This document shows positions 51,054 through 59,935 of a stretch of 64,000 bases of DNA, piece by piece. The position numbers and the translations under genes were made by a program. Source of the stretch: Shewanella algidipiscicola (lineage in GTDB: Bacteria; Pseudomonadota; Gammaproteobacteria; Enterobacterales; Shewanellaceae); contig NZ_QPQT01000001.1 in NCBI RefSeq assembly GCF_003605125.1, positions 1 through 64,000 on the forward strand, written 5' to 3'. The notes under the pieces are model-generated. The model worked only from the letters and a program-made list of their open reading frames with translations. It had not been told where the DNA came from and did not search any database. Position 1 is the first letter of the stretch. The number at the start of each line of letters is the position of its first letter.

Positions 51054-51938
51054 TTATTGAACCTCTATTCGGGCATTTTTCATCGCTTCTAGCAACAGAC
51101 CATGAAACTGGGGGGAAAGTTCCGTCAAAGGTAAACGAATATGACCGTCATTTATCAAACCCATACGGTGAGCGGCCCATTTAACAGGAATAGGATTGGC
51201 TTCGCAAAATAGAGCACTAAACAGAGGTTTAATTTGCTCTTCTATCACAATCGCGGTGGCCATATCCCCGTTTAATGCGGCAGCACACATCACTTTAAAC
51301 GCTTTAGGCACTATGTTGTTGGTCACTGAAATGACGCCGTCACCACCTAAACTAAGAAACTCTCGAGCCGTTGGGTCATCGCCACTATAAAGTTTAAAGT
51401 CGTTACCACACAGTTCACGTAACCTTGCGACGCGGCTGAGATCGCCAGTCGCTTCTTTTACGCCAATAATGTTAGGCACAGACACGAGTTCAGCCACGGT
51501 TTCAGGTAACATATCTACCGAAGTACGGCCTGGTACATTGTATAAAATTTGTGGAATGTCGGTCGAGGCTGCAACCGCCCGATAATGCGCGATAAGCCCT
51601 TTGGGTGTCGGCTTATTATAATAAGGTGTGACACCAAGCATGGCGGCAACGCCACTGTTTGCCTGTGCCTTGGTCAGCTCTATCGCTTCCGCCGTTGCAT
51701 TAGCGCCATTACCACCTATGATAGGTAAGCGTCCGGCTGCAAATTTAACCACGTGTTTGACCACTTCAATGTGTTCAGCCATGGGTAAAGTAGCAGACTC
51801 GCCAGTGGTACCAACCGCGACAATAGCGTCCGTACCCTGTTCAATATGGTATTCGACCAGTTTCTCTAGACTTGCATAATCGACTGAGCCATCACTATTC
51901 ATTGGTGTGATTAAGGCTACAATGCTTCCGTTTATCAT
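51054..51938 (-). CDS. dapA: 4-hydroxy-tetrahydrodipicolinate synthase
   Basis: Condenses pyruvate with aspartate semialdehyde, the first committed step to diaminopimelate and lysine. It is a TIM-barrel class I aldolase of 294 residues. The Schiff-base lysine K161 is in GVKEATG, Y133 is in ILYNVPGRT, and the GTTGES motif sits at residues 43-48. Divergent from gcvR, as in E. coli, with a 239-base shared region. Confidence 0.95.
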   Translation of the reverse strand: MINGSIVALITPMNSDGSVDYASLEKLVEYHIEQGTDAIVAVGTTGESATLPMAEHIEVVKHVVKFAAGRLPIIGGNGANATAEAIELTKAQANSGVAAMLGVTPYYNKPTPKGLIAHYRAVAASTDIPQILYNVPGRTSVDMLPETVAELVSVPNIIGVKEATGDLSRVARLRELCGNDFKLYSGDDPTAREFLSLGGDGVISVTNNIVPKAFKVMCAAALNGDMATAIVIEEQIKPLFSALFCEANPIPVKWAAHRMGLINDGHIRLPLTELSPQFHGLLLEAMKNARIEVQ

Positions 51939-52177
51939 GTGACTTCCCCAAGGATTCAGGATTGGCTATGGTACTGATGCTAAGCGTTAAAAACAAGCAT
52001 AACTCTCGCCACAGCGCGAGAATTTCACCTCATAGGCACCCTGATTATTTGTTTGAGCGTTTGTTAAGACAGGGATCGCAAAATCACTAACATGTGTTAG
52101 CATGTCGTGCTTCAAAAAAACGTTATCGTTTAGCGGCGTTTATTTGTACTATTTTCACAGCAACACGGGGGAATTTC

Positions 52178-52732
52178 ATGTCTAATCATCTGGTCGTCAC
52201 CGCACTGGGGGCGGATCGTCCCGGTATCGTCAGTAAGTTTGCACGCCTTGCGAGTGAATGTGACTGCGATATTGTCGACAGTAGAATGGCCATTTTCGGC
52301 AATGAGTTTACCTTGATCATGATGATTTCTGGTTCCTGGCCTGCCATCACTAAGATGGAAGCAAATTTGCCAGCATTAAGTGTCGAGCTGGGGCTTTTAA
52401 GCGTGATGAAACGCACCTCAAAGCACACACCACGCCATTATGTGTCACGCCTACAAGTCTCTTTTAATGGTCAAGATCAGCGTGGCACCATGAAACGCTT
52501 AACACAATTTTTGGCCGACCGCTCACTGGATCTTGCAGCCGTACGCTCACATGCTGAAGAAACCGCTGACGGTGAGCCAATACAAAATGTGTTTTTAACC
52601 ATTAATGTGCCAGAGAAAGTGGATATCGAACAACTCGAACAAAATATCATCGAACTTGCCGACGAATTGAACCTTAGCTGCAATATTGAACGTATGCAGG
52701 GGATCGACAGCAATCAAAAGGAAAGCGAATGA
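52178..52732 (+). CDS. gcvR: Glycine cleavage system transcriptional repressor GcvR
   Basis: A regulatory protein that binds GcvA and prevents activation of the glycine cleavage operon when glycine is low. It has two ACT domains (VTALGADRPGIVSKFARLAS at about 6-25; QVSFNGQDQRGTMKRLTQFL at about 91-110) and no DNA-binding domain. The ATG at 52178 matches the family N terminus; the in-frame extension to 52094 does not. It overlaps bcp by four bases (ATGA). Confidence 0.9.
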   Translation: MSNHLVVTALGADRPGIVSKFARLASECDCDIVDSRMAIFGNEFTLIMMISGSWPAITKMEANLPALSVELGLLSVMKRTSKHTPRHYVSRLQVSFNGQDQRGTMKRLTQFLADRSLDLAAVRSHAEETADGEPIQNVFLTINVPEKVDIEQLEQNIIELADELNLSCNIERMQGIDSNQKESE

Positions 52733-53199
52733 AAACCTTAGTCCAAGGGGATGTTGCCCCAACCTTTACCCTAAAAGATCAAAACGATGAAGCCATTTCA
52801 CTCGAAGCAGCATTAAAAGACGGCCCTGTATTGGTTTACTTTTATCCTAAAGCACTGACACCTGGCTGCACTGTACAGGCTTGTGGTTTAAGAGACAGTA
52901 AACCCCAACTTGACGCCAATCAGGTCACAGTCTTGGGTATCAGCCCAGATCCTGTCGCTAAGCTGGCGCGTTTTGCCGATAAACATCAACTTAACTTCTC
53001 ATTATTAAGTGATGAAGACCATGCCATTGCCGATGCATTTGGCGTGTGGGGCGAGAAGAAATTTATGGGCAAAGTGTATGATGGCATCCATAGGTTGAGC
53101 TTTCTTATCGGTCAAGACGGCAAAATCCTACATGTGTTCGATAAATTTAAAACCAAAGATCATCATGAAGTTGTTATGAAAGTTATTGATAGCCAGTAA
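52729..53199 (+). CDS. bcp: Thioredoxin-dependent thiol peroxidase Bcp (peroxiredoxin)
   Basis: Reduces hydrogen peroxide and organic hydroperoxides. The peroxidatic cysteine C47 is in the TPGCTVQACGLRD motif, and C52 is the resolving residue, typical of the two-cysteine Bcp/PrxQ type. The 156 residues match E. coli Bcp. It is translationally coupled to gcvR and ends with its own terminator. Confidence 0.94.
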   Translation: MKTLVQGDVAPTFTLKDQNDEAISLEAALKDGPVLVYFYPKALTPGCTVQACGLRDSKPQLDANQVTVLGISPDPVAKLARFADKHQLNFSLLSDEDHAIADAFGVWGEKKFMGKVYDGIHRLSFLIGQDGKILHVFDKFKTKDHHEVVMKVIDSQ

Positions 53200-53219
53200 G
53201 CAACAATGCATTAGCTAAC

Positions 53220-53249
53220 AAAAAAGCCAGCTTAGTTGCTGGCTTTTTA
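53220..53249 (+). terminator. Terminator of gcvR-bcp
   Basis: AAAAAGCCAGC and GCTGGCTTTTT around a 6-base loop, 21 bases after bcp. Confidence 0.88.
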
Positions 53250-53384
53250 TTTTCAAAATGATTGTTACAACATAAGTTATTACCGCGAAACTGGGCTTAA
53301 CGCCCTATTCTACTGCGCTTAATCCGCACAGTCTTACCCCTGCCATGACCTTGCAACTCTTAGTACTTAAAAGAAAGAATACAC

Positions 53385-54509
53385 TTAGTTCGATGGTGTA
53401 GCTGATGTCTGCTTATCAGCTGTTTCATCTTCAGGCTTATCTAACGTTAACGAAGCCGAGTTCACTTGCGGCCAAGCATTGATCACGGCTTTCACCAAAG
53501 ACGCCAGCGGGATAGCGAAAAATACTCCCCAAACGCCCCATAGTCCACCAAACACCAACACGGCAGCAATGATAAATACAGGGTGTAAGTCAACGGCGTC
53601 GGAAAACAGCACAGGCACTAGCACATTGCCGTCGAGTGCTTGAATGATGCCATAACCTAACATCAAATAACCAAACTCAGGGCTCACGCCCCACTGAAAG
53701 AACGCCACCAAGGCAATAGGCAGAGTCACCAATGTAGCCCCAACATAGGGGATCAATACCGACAATCCGGTTAACACGCCCAATAAAGCGGCGTAACGCA
53801 GATCCATAATGGCAAAAAACAGATAGCTGACCACGCCAATGATAAAAATCTCAATCACTTTACCGCGAATATAATTAAAGATTTGTTGATTCATCTCTAA
53901 CCAGACTTTACGAGCTAAGTCACGATTAGACGGGATAAAGCGCTTGCTACCACGAATGAGCTGCTCCTTGTCCTTCAAGAAAAAGAACACCAATAATGGC
54001 ACCAAAATGGTATAAACCATTAACACCAATAGTGAGGCTGAATAACCTATGAGCTGTTTACCTAAGTCCAACAGGTGCTGGGTATCGAGTAACTTTTTAA
54101 GCTCACCAACGGTCGCATCTAGCTGCTCGGTACTTAAGAACTGAGGATATTTTTCGACATACGCTTTGATGGTGATAAGCCCTTTATCAAGCATGGAGGG
54201 CAAATCTGTGACTAAGCCGAGCCCTTGTTTCCAGAGGCTGGGCACCAAACCGAACATCAGCAATATCATCATACCGATAAACAGCACCAAGACTAATGAA
54301 GCACCTGTGGTGCGATTGATCCCAATACGGCCCATTTGCGCGACAGGCCACTCAAGCAAAAAGGCTAATACTAAGGCAACCAACAGCGGCGCCAACAGCC
54401 CGCCAGCAAAATAGAGGGCCAGCGCAATACCCACAATGATAAACACTAGGGTTACCGCTTGGGGATCGCTAAATCGGTCTTTATACCAATTGCTTAATAA
54501 GGATAACAT
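53385..54509 (-). CDS. perM: AI-2E family transporter PerM
   Basis: An inner-membrane protein of 374 residues with seven or eight hydrophobic segments. The family (AI-2 exporter/PerM, DUF20) includes exporters and Na+/H+ antiporter-like members; the cargo here is unknown. Recognisable blocks are LLVALVLAFLLEWPV near 38-52, FIPSNRDLARKVWLEMNQQ, and GVLTGLSVLIPYVG near 240-255. It lies next to bepA and yfgD, as in E. coli. Confidence 0.85.
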   Translation of the reverse strand: MLSLLSNWYKDRFSDPQAVTLVFIIVGIALALYFAGGLLAPLLVALVLAFLLEWPVAQMGRIGINRTTGASLVLVLFIGMMILLMFGLVPSLWKQGLGLVTDLPSMLDKGLITIKAYVEKYPQFLSTEQLDATVGELKKLLDTQHLLDLGKQLIGYSASLLVLMVYTILVPLLVFFFLKDKEQLIRGSKRFIPSNRDLARKVWLEMNQQIFNYIRGKVIEIFIIGVVSYLFFAIMDLRYAALLGVLTGLSVLIPYVGATLVTLPIALVAFFQWGVSPEFGYLMLGYGIIQALDGNVLVPVLFSDAVDLHPVFIIAAVLVFGGLWGVWGVFFAIPLASLVKAVINAWPQVNSASLTLDKPEDETADKQTSATPSN

Positions 54510-54539
54510 TCACACTTCCTACTCAGTCATGCATTACAA

Positions 54540-54767
54540 TTACGACCGCGCCGTTTTAACTACGGCGAGCACTAATACTTGGTCATTATTTTGCTGTTCG
54601 GTGTACAGATAACCTTGTCGTGTTAAAAACCGCGGCGCATCTTGGCGTGAGCCTTTATCTGCAAGACTCACCAGCAGTTGCTCGCCATCACTCATCTGTT
54701 TAAGCGCCAACTTAAGCTTAACTAAGGCTAAGGGACATCGATAAGAGGTTAAATCAATAAAAGTCAT
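54540..54767 (-). CDS. TusA-like sulfurtransferase family protein
   Basis: A 75-residue protein with the TusA/SirA fold signature DLTSYRCPLALVKLKLALKQM shortened at the active site: the motif normally reads C-P-x-P, here it is CPLA, retaining the cysteine but not the second proline. ATG at 54767 (MTFIDLT) gives the better N terminus than 54773. It probably carries or transfers sulfur, but may be a paralogue with another job. It is 30 bases upstream of the perM gene on the same strand. Confidence 0.75.
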   Translation of the reverse strand: MTFIDLTSYRCPLALVKLKLALKQMSDGEQLLVSLADKGSRQDAPRFLTRQGYLYTEQQNNDQVLVLAVVKTARS

Positions 54768-54950
54768 AATCAACTTGCTAAAGACAAACTCCGGCTATTA
54801 TCCTAAGTCTCTGACTAAACCACAAGTTATCAATTAAGTTGCAGTATACTTTGCTTTTATTACAAGGTGTCACTCGACATAAATGAACTAATTGTGCTCT
54901 ATTCACTCTAATAATCAACATGATATGCTGATAGCCCGCTAAGGATAAGT

Positions 54951-56408
54951 TTGAGTAAAATTAACACAGCCAAGTCCCTCCTTGCGGGGGCGATGTCACT
55001 GGCCTTGTTTGCTGTAGCCCCTTTGGGTTTTGCTAATAATGACCTGCCGGATCTCGGCACGGCCGCGGTAAACACCTTCAGCTTAGAAAAAGAAAATACC
55101 TATGGCGATGCTTATATGCGCGTCATACGCTCATCTGCACCGATTCTTAACGATCCTGTCTTAAATCAATACATGACGGAACTAGGCAATAAACTGGTGG
55201 CTCACGCCAATGGGGTCAAAACCCCCTTTTACTTTTTTTTGCTGCGCAATGATGAGATCAACGCATTTGCGTTTTTTGGTGGTCATGTCGGTGTTCATAC
55301 AGGCCTGTTCCTCAATGCAGATAATGAAAGCCAACTAGCATCGGTTATCGGCCACGAAATCACCCACGTGACTCAACGTCACTTGGCTCGCTCAATTGAA
55401 GCCAGAGATAAGAGCTCAACAGCCACCATGGTGGGTCTACTAGGAGCCATTTTGTTGACTATTGCGGCGCCGCAGGCGGGAATGGCGGCAATGGCCACCA
55501 CTCAGGCTTTGGCAACGCAATCACAGATTAACTACACCCGTCTCCATGAGAAGGAAGCCGACCGAATTGGGATGCAAATATTAGTCGATGCCGGTTTTGA
55601 CCCTAATGGCGCCGCCGACTTTTTTGCAAAACTGGCGACTCGCTACCGTTTTACCACTACACCGCCACAAATGTTGTTGACTCACCCACTACCTGAATCA
55701 CGGATCAGTGAGGCACGTAATCGCGCCGCCCAATATCCGCATCGATATATCGCCGATAACCTCGATTTTCAGTTAGCTAAAGCCCGTATTCAAGTGCGCT
55801 TCTCAAGCTATAGTGAAGAGGCCGCATTAAGCCTATTTCAAAATCAGCTGAAAAAAGGCCAATATGAATATAAACAAGCTGCCGAGTACGGCTTAGCCTT
55901 AGCGCTGCTGCGTGCAAAGCAAACTCAACAAGCCGAAAAGATTATCGATGAACTACTGGCTCAAGCACCCAATAATTTGTTTTATATAGACACCAAAACT
56001 GACTTACTGCTGGAGCGCAAACAACATGACCAAGCAATTGCTATGTTAGAGAAACAGCGGCAACTAAAACCCACCTCTCAGGTGATCAATGTCAATTTAG
56101 CCAATGCTTATATTGAACACAAACAACCACTAAAGGCGATTCCTATTTTGGAGGAGATGATTTTCCTCGATAAACAAAATCAGTTACCTCTCTACCTACT
56201 CAGTGACGCCTATAAAGAGGTCGGCAATCAATCGATGGAGCATTACATTAAAGCCGAAGCAATGGCTTTAGCAGCAGATTACGACGGCGCGATTGACCAG
56301 CTTAATTTTGCCTATCGCTTATCAGAACAAGATCCACTACAACTGGCACGTATCGAAGCCCGTATTCGCCAATTTAAACAATCGAAGAAAGCGATCGAAC
56401 AGCTGTAA
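54951..56408 (+). CDS. bepA: Periplasmic chaperone/metalloprotease BepA
   Basis: A periplasmic M48 zinc protease with chaperone function that assists or degrades LptD and other outer-membrane proteins. A signal peptide (about 1-28) precedes the protease domain with HEITH (H135, E136, H139) and the later glutamate in LHEKEADRIG; a TPR-rich C-terminal half follows. The 485 residues match E. coli BepA (487). The frame starts with TTG after AAGGATAAG. yfgD follows, as in E. coli. Confidence 0.9.
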   Translation: MSKINTAKSLLAGAMSLALFAVAPLGFANNDLPDLGTAAVNTFSLEKENTYGDAYMRVIRSSAPILNDPVLNQYMTELGNKLVAHANGVKTPFYFFLLRNDEINAFAFFGGHVGVHTGLFLNADNESQLASVIGHEITHVTQRHLARSIEARDKSSTATMVGLLGAILLTIAAPQAGMAAMATTQALATQSQINYTRLHEKEADRIGMQILVDAGFDPNGAADFFAKLATRYRFTTTPPQMLLTHPLPESRISEARNRAAQYPHRYIADNLDFQLAKARIQVRFSSYSEEAALSLFQNQLKKGQYEYKQAAEYGLALALLRAKQTQQAEKIIDELLAQAPNNLFYIDTKTDLLLERKQHDQAIAMLEKQRQLKPTSQVINVNLANAYIEHKQPLKAIPILEEMIFLDKQNQLPLYLLSDAYKEVGNQSMEHYIKAEAMALAADYDGAIDQLNFAYRLSEQDPLQLARIEARIRQFKQSKKAIEQL

Positions 56409-56491
56409 CATGGAGGTGAGCGAACTCTTTGTGACTCCGCTCACCTTTTACAGTAGAATATCGGCAACTTTTGACAACCAGCAGACAACCT

Positions 56492-56839
56492 ATGACGCAA
56501 GTAAGTATTATTCATAACCCTCGCTGTTCAAAAAGCCGTCAAACCTTGGCGTTACTTGAAGAAAAAGGCTGTGATATTCAAATCATAGAATACCTTAAGA
56601 CTCCTCTCACTCAGCTTGAGATCCGCGGCATTCTCGATAAATTAGCGATCACGCCTCGCCAATTGATGCGCACGAAAGAAGATGAATATAAATCCCAGGG
56701 GCTAGCCGATATTGAAGATGATGAACTGCTTCTCCAAGCGATGGTAGACACTCCTAAACTTATCGAACGCCCCATAGTGTTAGCCAATAACCGTGCGGCG
56801 ATCGGGCGTCCTCCCGAAAACGTATTAAGCATTTTATAA
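56492..56839 (+). CDS. yfgD: ArsC-family reductase YfgD
   Basis: A 115-residue thioredoxin-fold protein of the ArsC family with the cysteine C12 in HNPRCSKSRQTLALL and the conserved NNRAAIGRPPENVL near the C terminus. The arginine set of true arsenate reductases is partly retained, but no ars operon is near, so a glutaredoxin-linked reductase of unknown substrate is safer. ATG at 56492 fits the family; the upstream in-frame ATG at 56471 does not add homology. Confidence 0.88.
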   Translation: MTQVSIIHNPRCSKSRQTLALLEEKGCDIQIIEYLKTPLTQLEIRGILDKLAITPRQLMRTKEDEYKSQGLADIEDDELLLQAMVDTPKLIERPIVLANNRAAIGRPPENVLSIL

Positions 56840-56853
56840 GGCGTCAATGGCCC

Positions 56854-57228
56854 ATGAGCTCAAATAAGCTATTTCAAATCAGTCGAGCCTGCTACTTGGC
56901 CTTGTTGTTATTGATGACAGCCTGGTTTGGTAATCAAGGGCTAAGTGGCGAATATTCGCTAATTTTTAGTCTGTTATGGATATTGCCCTTACTGGCACCA
57001 TTAAAAGGCATTTTAAGCGGCGATCCCTACACCTATGCTTGGGGCAGTTTTATTATCTGCCTGTATATGCTACATGGATTAACCTTACTGTATGTGACCG
57101 ACACCGCCTTGGTATTTGCCGCGATTGAAGTGCTGTTACTGGCGATATTACTGATCACATTGCCATTTTATGCGCGAATTCGTGGCCGTGAGTTAGGGTT
57201 AGGATTAAAGAAGAAAAACAAGCAGTGA
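56854..57228 (+). CDS. DUF2069 membrane protein
   Basis: A 124-residue inner-membrane protein with four hydrophobic segments and a basic C-terminal tail (ending GLKKKNKQ). Sequence and length fit DUF2069, which often follows yfgD in Shewanella and Vibrio. Function unknown. The start ATG lies 14 bases after yfgD. Confidence 0.8.
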   Translation: MSSNKLFQISRACYLALLLLMTAWFGNQGLSGEYSLIFSLLWILPLLAPLKGILSGDPYTYAWGSFIICLYMLHGLTLLYVTDTALVFAAIEVLLLAILLITLPFYARIRGRELGLGLKKKNKQ

Positions 57229-57270
57229 GCTAATACCTTTACTTGCTTACCCACGCCCAAGTTCACACAA

Positions 57271-57308
57271 AAAAATAGCCCTATGATTAACGCATTAGGG
57301 CTATTTTT
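57271..57308 (+). terminator. Terminator after DUF2069
   Basis: AAAAATAGCCCTA and TAGGGCTATTTTT, with a 12-base loop, flanked by A and T runs. Confidence 0.85.
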
Positions 57309-57497
57309 ATGTCAAAGCATTAGTTAAAACTCCCCTATTACATTACAAGCCCATCAGGTTAGATAAGTCCCCTCTTTGTTGATGAGCGCATAATGGATGC
57401 AACAATAGATCTGATGTCAGGTGTTAAGTAGCAACTAAATGATTTACAACCCTTAACTATGACTATCAGTATAGTTATCAGCGGGCTTAGACTTAGC

Positions 57498-59327
57498 CTA
57501 TTTGACCTTTTTCGCTTTAGACTCGTCGCTAAGCTGAGTATCACTTAGGGCTTCGGCAGATAACAAGCTTATCAACTCAATGCCCACAGGTAAGTCTGTG
57601 ATCGCCTCGGTAATAAGCTTCACTTTGCCCTCTTGCAGATAAATAAGCGGCAAGGCCATTTCACCGTAACGACGTTTAAAATCGGTAAACGTGAAGTTAT
57701 CGGTAATGCTGGTTACCTTTATCACGCCACCTTTCGCCATGGTTGTGGCTAAACGGGTATAGGAAACTGACTCACCAAATAAACATAACCGTTGCTGATA
57801 AGATTCTGACAGCTTATGGCGGGCGCTGTTGCCTTCATTATTATTTAACCCAAATACTTTATCTTTGCCCAGTACATCTTGGTAATGAAAGGTCACTAAT
57901 GGATTTAGCTGTCGATAAGGTGATAGTACTAATAAGCGGCCAACTCCACTCATATCGATTGCGTTTTCAGCATGCTCTGAAGCAGGATTACCGAAATACA
58001 CCGGAATATTATCCATACGCGATAATCGAATGTTATCCCAGTTATTATCGGCAAGGATCACCGGCACATTTTTACTCAATAAGACTTTGGCAAGTGCTCT
58101 GGCAAACTTTGAGGCCCCAAAAATAAGTAAACCTTGTGATGAGCCTGATTTTACTCCCAAAAAACGAGCCCAGCGGCTGGCTGTAAGGCTCTGTGCCACC
58201 ACTGTGCCAATAATAATAAGAAACACTAAGGGCACTATCTGTTCGGCGCCGGGTAAACCTTGGCTTTCCAGTTTAATGGCAAACAATGATGATACCGCAG
58301 CGGCTACAATGCCTCGTGGAGCCACCCAACTTAAAAACCATTTATCTGCTCTGGCTAAAGAGCTACCAATGCCGCAACACCACACACTAACGGGCCGTGC
58401 GATAAACATCACCACACACAGTAATGCAATACCTTGCCAGCCTAAATTCAGCAATGCTTGTGAGTCTAAGCGCGCCGCAAGTAAGATAAACAGGCCCGAA
58501 ATAAACAATACCGTGAGGGTTTCTTTAAATTCGATAATATCGTCAATATCGACGCCGCGCATATTCGCCAGCCAAATACCCATCACAGTAACAGTCAGCA
58601 AGCCTGACTCTTCTTGCACTAAATTTGACAACACAAACACGCCCAGCATGATGGTTAATACGGCAGTATTTTTCAGGTAATGCGGTACGAGCGCACGACG
58701 GATCACAATGCCAATGGCGTAGCCTGCACTCGCACCTAAGCCGATACCAATACCTAACATATAGACTAAAGAGTGAAGCACATGGGTCGTTGGATCGGCA
58801 GCCACGGCAATATATTCAAACACCAACACCGCCAGCAAAGCGCCAATGGGATCGATGACTATGCCTTCCCAACGCAAAATGCTGGCTAATTGTGCTTTAG
58901 GCTTGATACTGCGCAGCATGGGCACAATCACAGTTGGGCCTGTAACCACCACTAAGGCACCAAATAACATCGACAAATCCCAGCTGAATCCCATGATAAA
59001 GTGGGTCGCACAACCTATGATGGCCCAAGTAATTAAAGTACCTATACTGACAAGGTTGGTCACCATCCGGCCGTGTTCGCGGATCTCAGAAAAGTTAAGT
59101 GTCAGCGCCCCTTCAAATAAAATCACCGCCACACCAAGAGAGATGATCGGAAACAGTAGGTCACCAAATACAGCATCGGGGTTGAGAATCCCAAAGCCTG
59201 GCCCGACGAGCAGACCACATATCAATAGCGGTAAAATGGCTGGTAAACGAAGCTTCCAGCCTAGCCATTGGCAAAGAATGGATAAAATACCGACCAGTCC
59301 TAACATGGCAGTGATCTGTTCAACCAT
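57498..59327 (-). CDS. Cation:proton antiporter with RCK/TrkA-N domain
   Basis: A 609-residue CPA1-type Na+(K+)/H+ antiporter. About 12 membrane segments span residues 1-390, with ALVVVTGPTVIVPMLRSI carrying the transport-site region near 125-142. A cytoplasmic RCK_N (TrkA-N) domain follows at about 395-510 (GLLIFGASKFARALAKVL), where the nucleotide loop is modified (G-A-S-K-F-A). The remaining tail is soluble. Role: pH and sodium homeostasis by family. The direction of coupling and ion preference are not readable from the sequence. Confidence 0.87.
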   Translation of the reverse strand: MVEQITAMLGLVGILSILCQWLGWKLRLPAILPLLICGLLVGPGFGILNPDAVFGDLLFPIISLGVAVILFEGALTLNFSEIREHGRMVTNLVSIGTLITWAIIGCATHFIMGFSWDLSMLFGALVVVTGPTVIVPMLRSIKPKAQLASILRWEGIVIDPIGALLAVLVFEYIAVAADPTTHVLHSLVYMLGIGIGLGASAGYAIGIVIRRALVPHYLKNTAVLTIMLGVFVLSNLVQEESGLLTVTVMGIWLANMRGVDIDDIIEFKETLTVLFISGLFILLAARLDSQALLNLGWQGIALLCVVMFIARPVSVWCCGIGSSLARADKWFLSWVAPRGIVAAAVSSLFAIKLESQGLPGAEQIVPLVFLIIIGTVVAQSLTASRWARFLGVKSGSSQGLLIFGASKFARALAKVLLSKNVPVILADNNWDNIRLSRMDNIPVYFGNPASEHAENAIDMSGVGRLLVLSPYRQLNPLVTFHYQDVLGKDKVFGLNNNEGNSARHKLSESYQQRLCLFGESVSYTRLATTMAKGGVIKVTSITDNFTFTDFKRRYGEMALPLIYLQEGKVKLITEAITDLPVGIELISLLSAEALSDTQLSDESKAKKVK

Positions 59328-59576
59328 TGATATGTCCTTTCGTTTTAATCAAAAATATACACTCTACAGCATGCGTGACCCATGCATACTTGTCGATTTT
59401 TTTCTAATTCCATCAATTGTTCGGTGCATAACCATGGCAAACATCAGCCATATCCCACAATGACATCAAGAGAATCAATGTGCGATGGTAAGCAACAATA
59501 AAGCCATAGGGGAATGTGGGCGCTGTGAACTCGGCCGAAGTGGTAATGACATGCATGAGTATAAAAAATGTAAATT

Positions 59577-59610
59577 AAAAAAGCCCTAGCAGTGATGCTA
59601 GGGCTTTTTT
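59577..59610 (-). terminator. Terminator of the tRNA-Asp pair
   Basis: AGCCCTAGCA and TGCTAGGGCT arms with A and T runs outside, 5 bases beyond the 3' end of the left tRNA on the minus strand. Confidence 0.9.
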
Positions 59611-59614
59611 AATT

Positions 59615-59691
59615 TGGCGGAGCGGACGGGACTCGAACCCGCGACCCCCGGCGTGACAGGCCGGTATTCTAACCAACTGAACTACCGCTCC
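59615..59691 (-). tRNA. tRNA-Asp (GTC), second of tandem pair
   Basis: A 77-base gene ending in encoded CCA. The anticodon GTC is in the loop CCTGTCACG (complement of bases 59655-59657). Acceptor stem GGAGCGG/CCGCTCC pairs perfectly. The sequence is identical to the copy at 59749-59825. Confidence 0.97.
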
Positions 59692-59748
59692 AAAAAGGTC
59701 ATGTAATCTTAAAACAACTAATACTACATTTTAAATTAGGCACTTGAT

Positions 59749-59825
59749 TGGCGGAGCGGACGGGACTCGAACCCGCGACCCCCGGCGTGACAGGCCGGTA
59801 TTCTAACCAACTGAACTACCGCTCC
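59749..59825 (-). tRNA. tRNA-Asp (GTC), first of tandem pair
   Basis: Identical 77-base tRNA-Asp with encoded CCA. It lies directly downstream of the promoter at 59843-59871, and the two copies are separated by 57 bases, so they should be processed from one transcript. Confidence 0.97.
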
Positions 59826-59842
59826 ACATCAAGTTGCGATGC

Positions 59843-59871
59843 ATATTACTGAGGCGATAAACCCTCGTCAA
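59843..59871 (-). promoter_or_regulatory. Promoter of the tRNA-Asp pair
   Basis: On the minus strand TTGACG, 17 bases, TAATAT, an almost consensus sigma-70 promoter, 17 bases before the first tRNA, with a GC-rich stretch (GCATCGC) after the -10 box as expected for stable RNA genes under growth-rate control. Confidence 0.8.
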
Positions 59872-59935
59872 TCATTATTTTAAAAAAGCGATTTGATTAG
59901 TTAAAAAACCACCAACTCATGTTAAATCGATTACT

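Noticed and set aside
56492..56839. Arsenic resistance role for the ArsC-like gene
   Set aside because: No arsR, arsB or acr3 nearby; position after bepA is the conserved YfgD place.
58030..58680. 216-residue plus-strand frame opposite the antiporter
   Set aside because: Antisense shadow of a well-supported gene; no domain, no ribosome binding site.
59615..59825. Repeat pair considered as a CRISPR or attachment site
   Set aside because: Both copies are complete tRNA-Asp genes; no cas genes, integrase or partial 3' tRNA duplicate is present.
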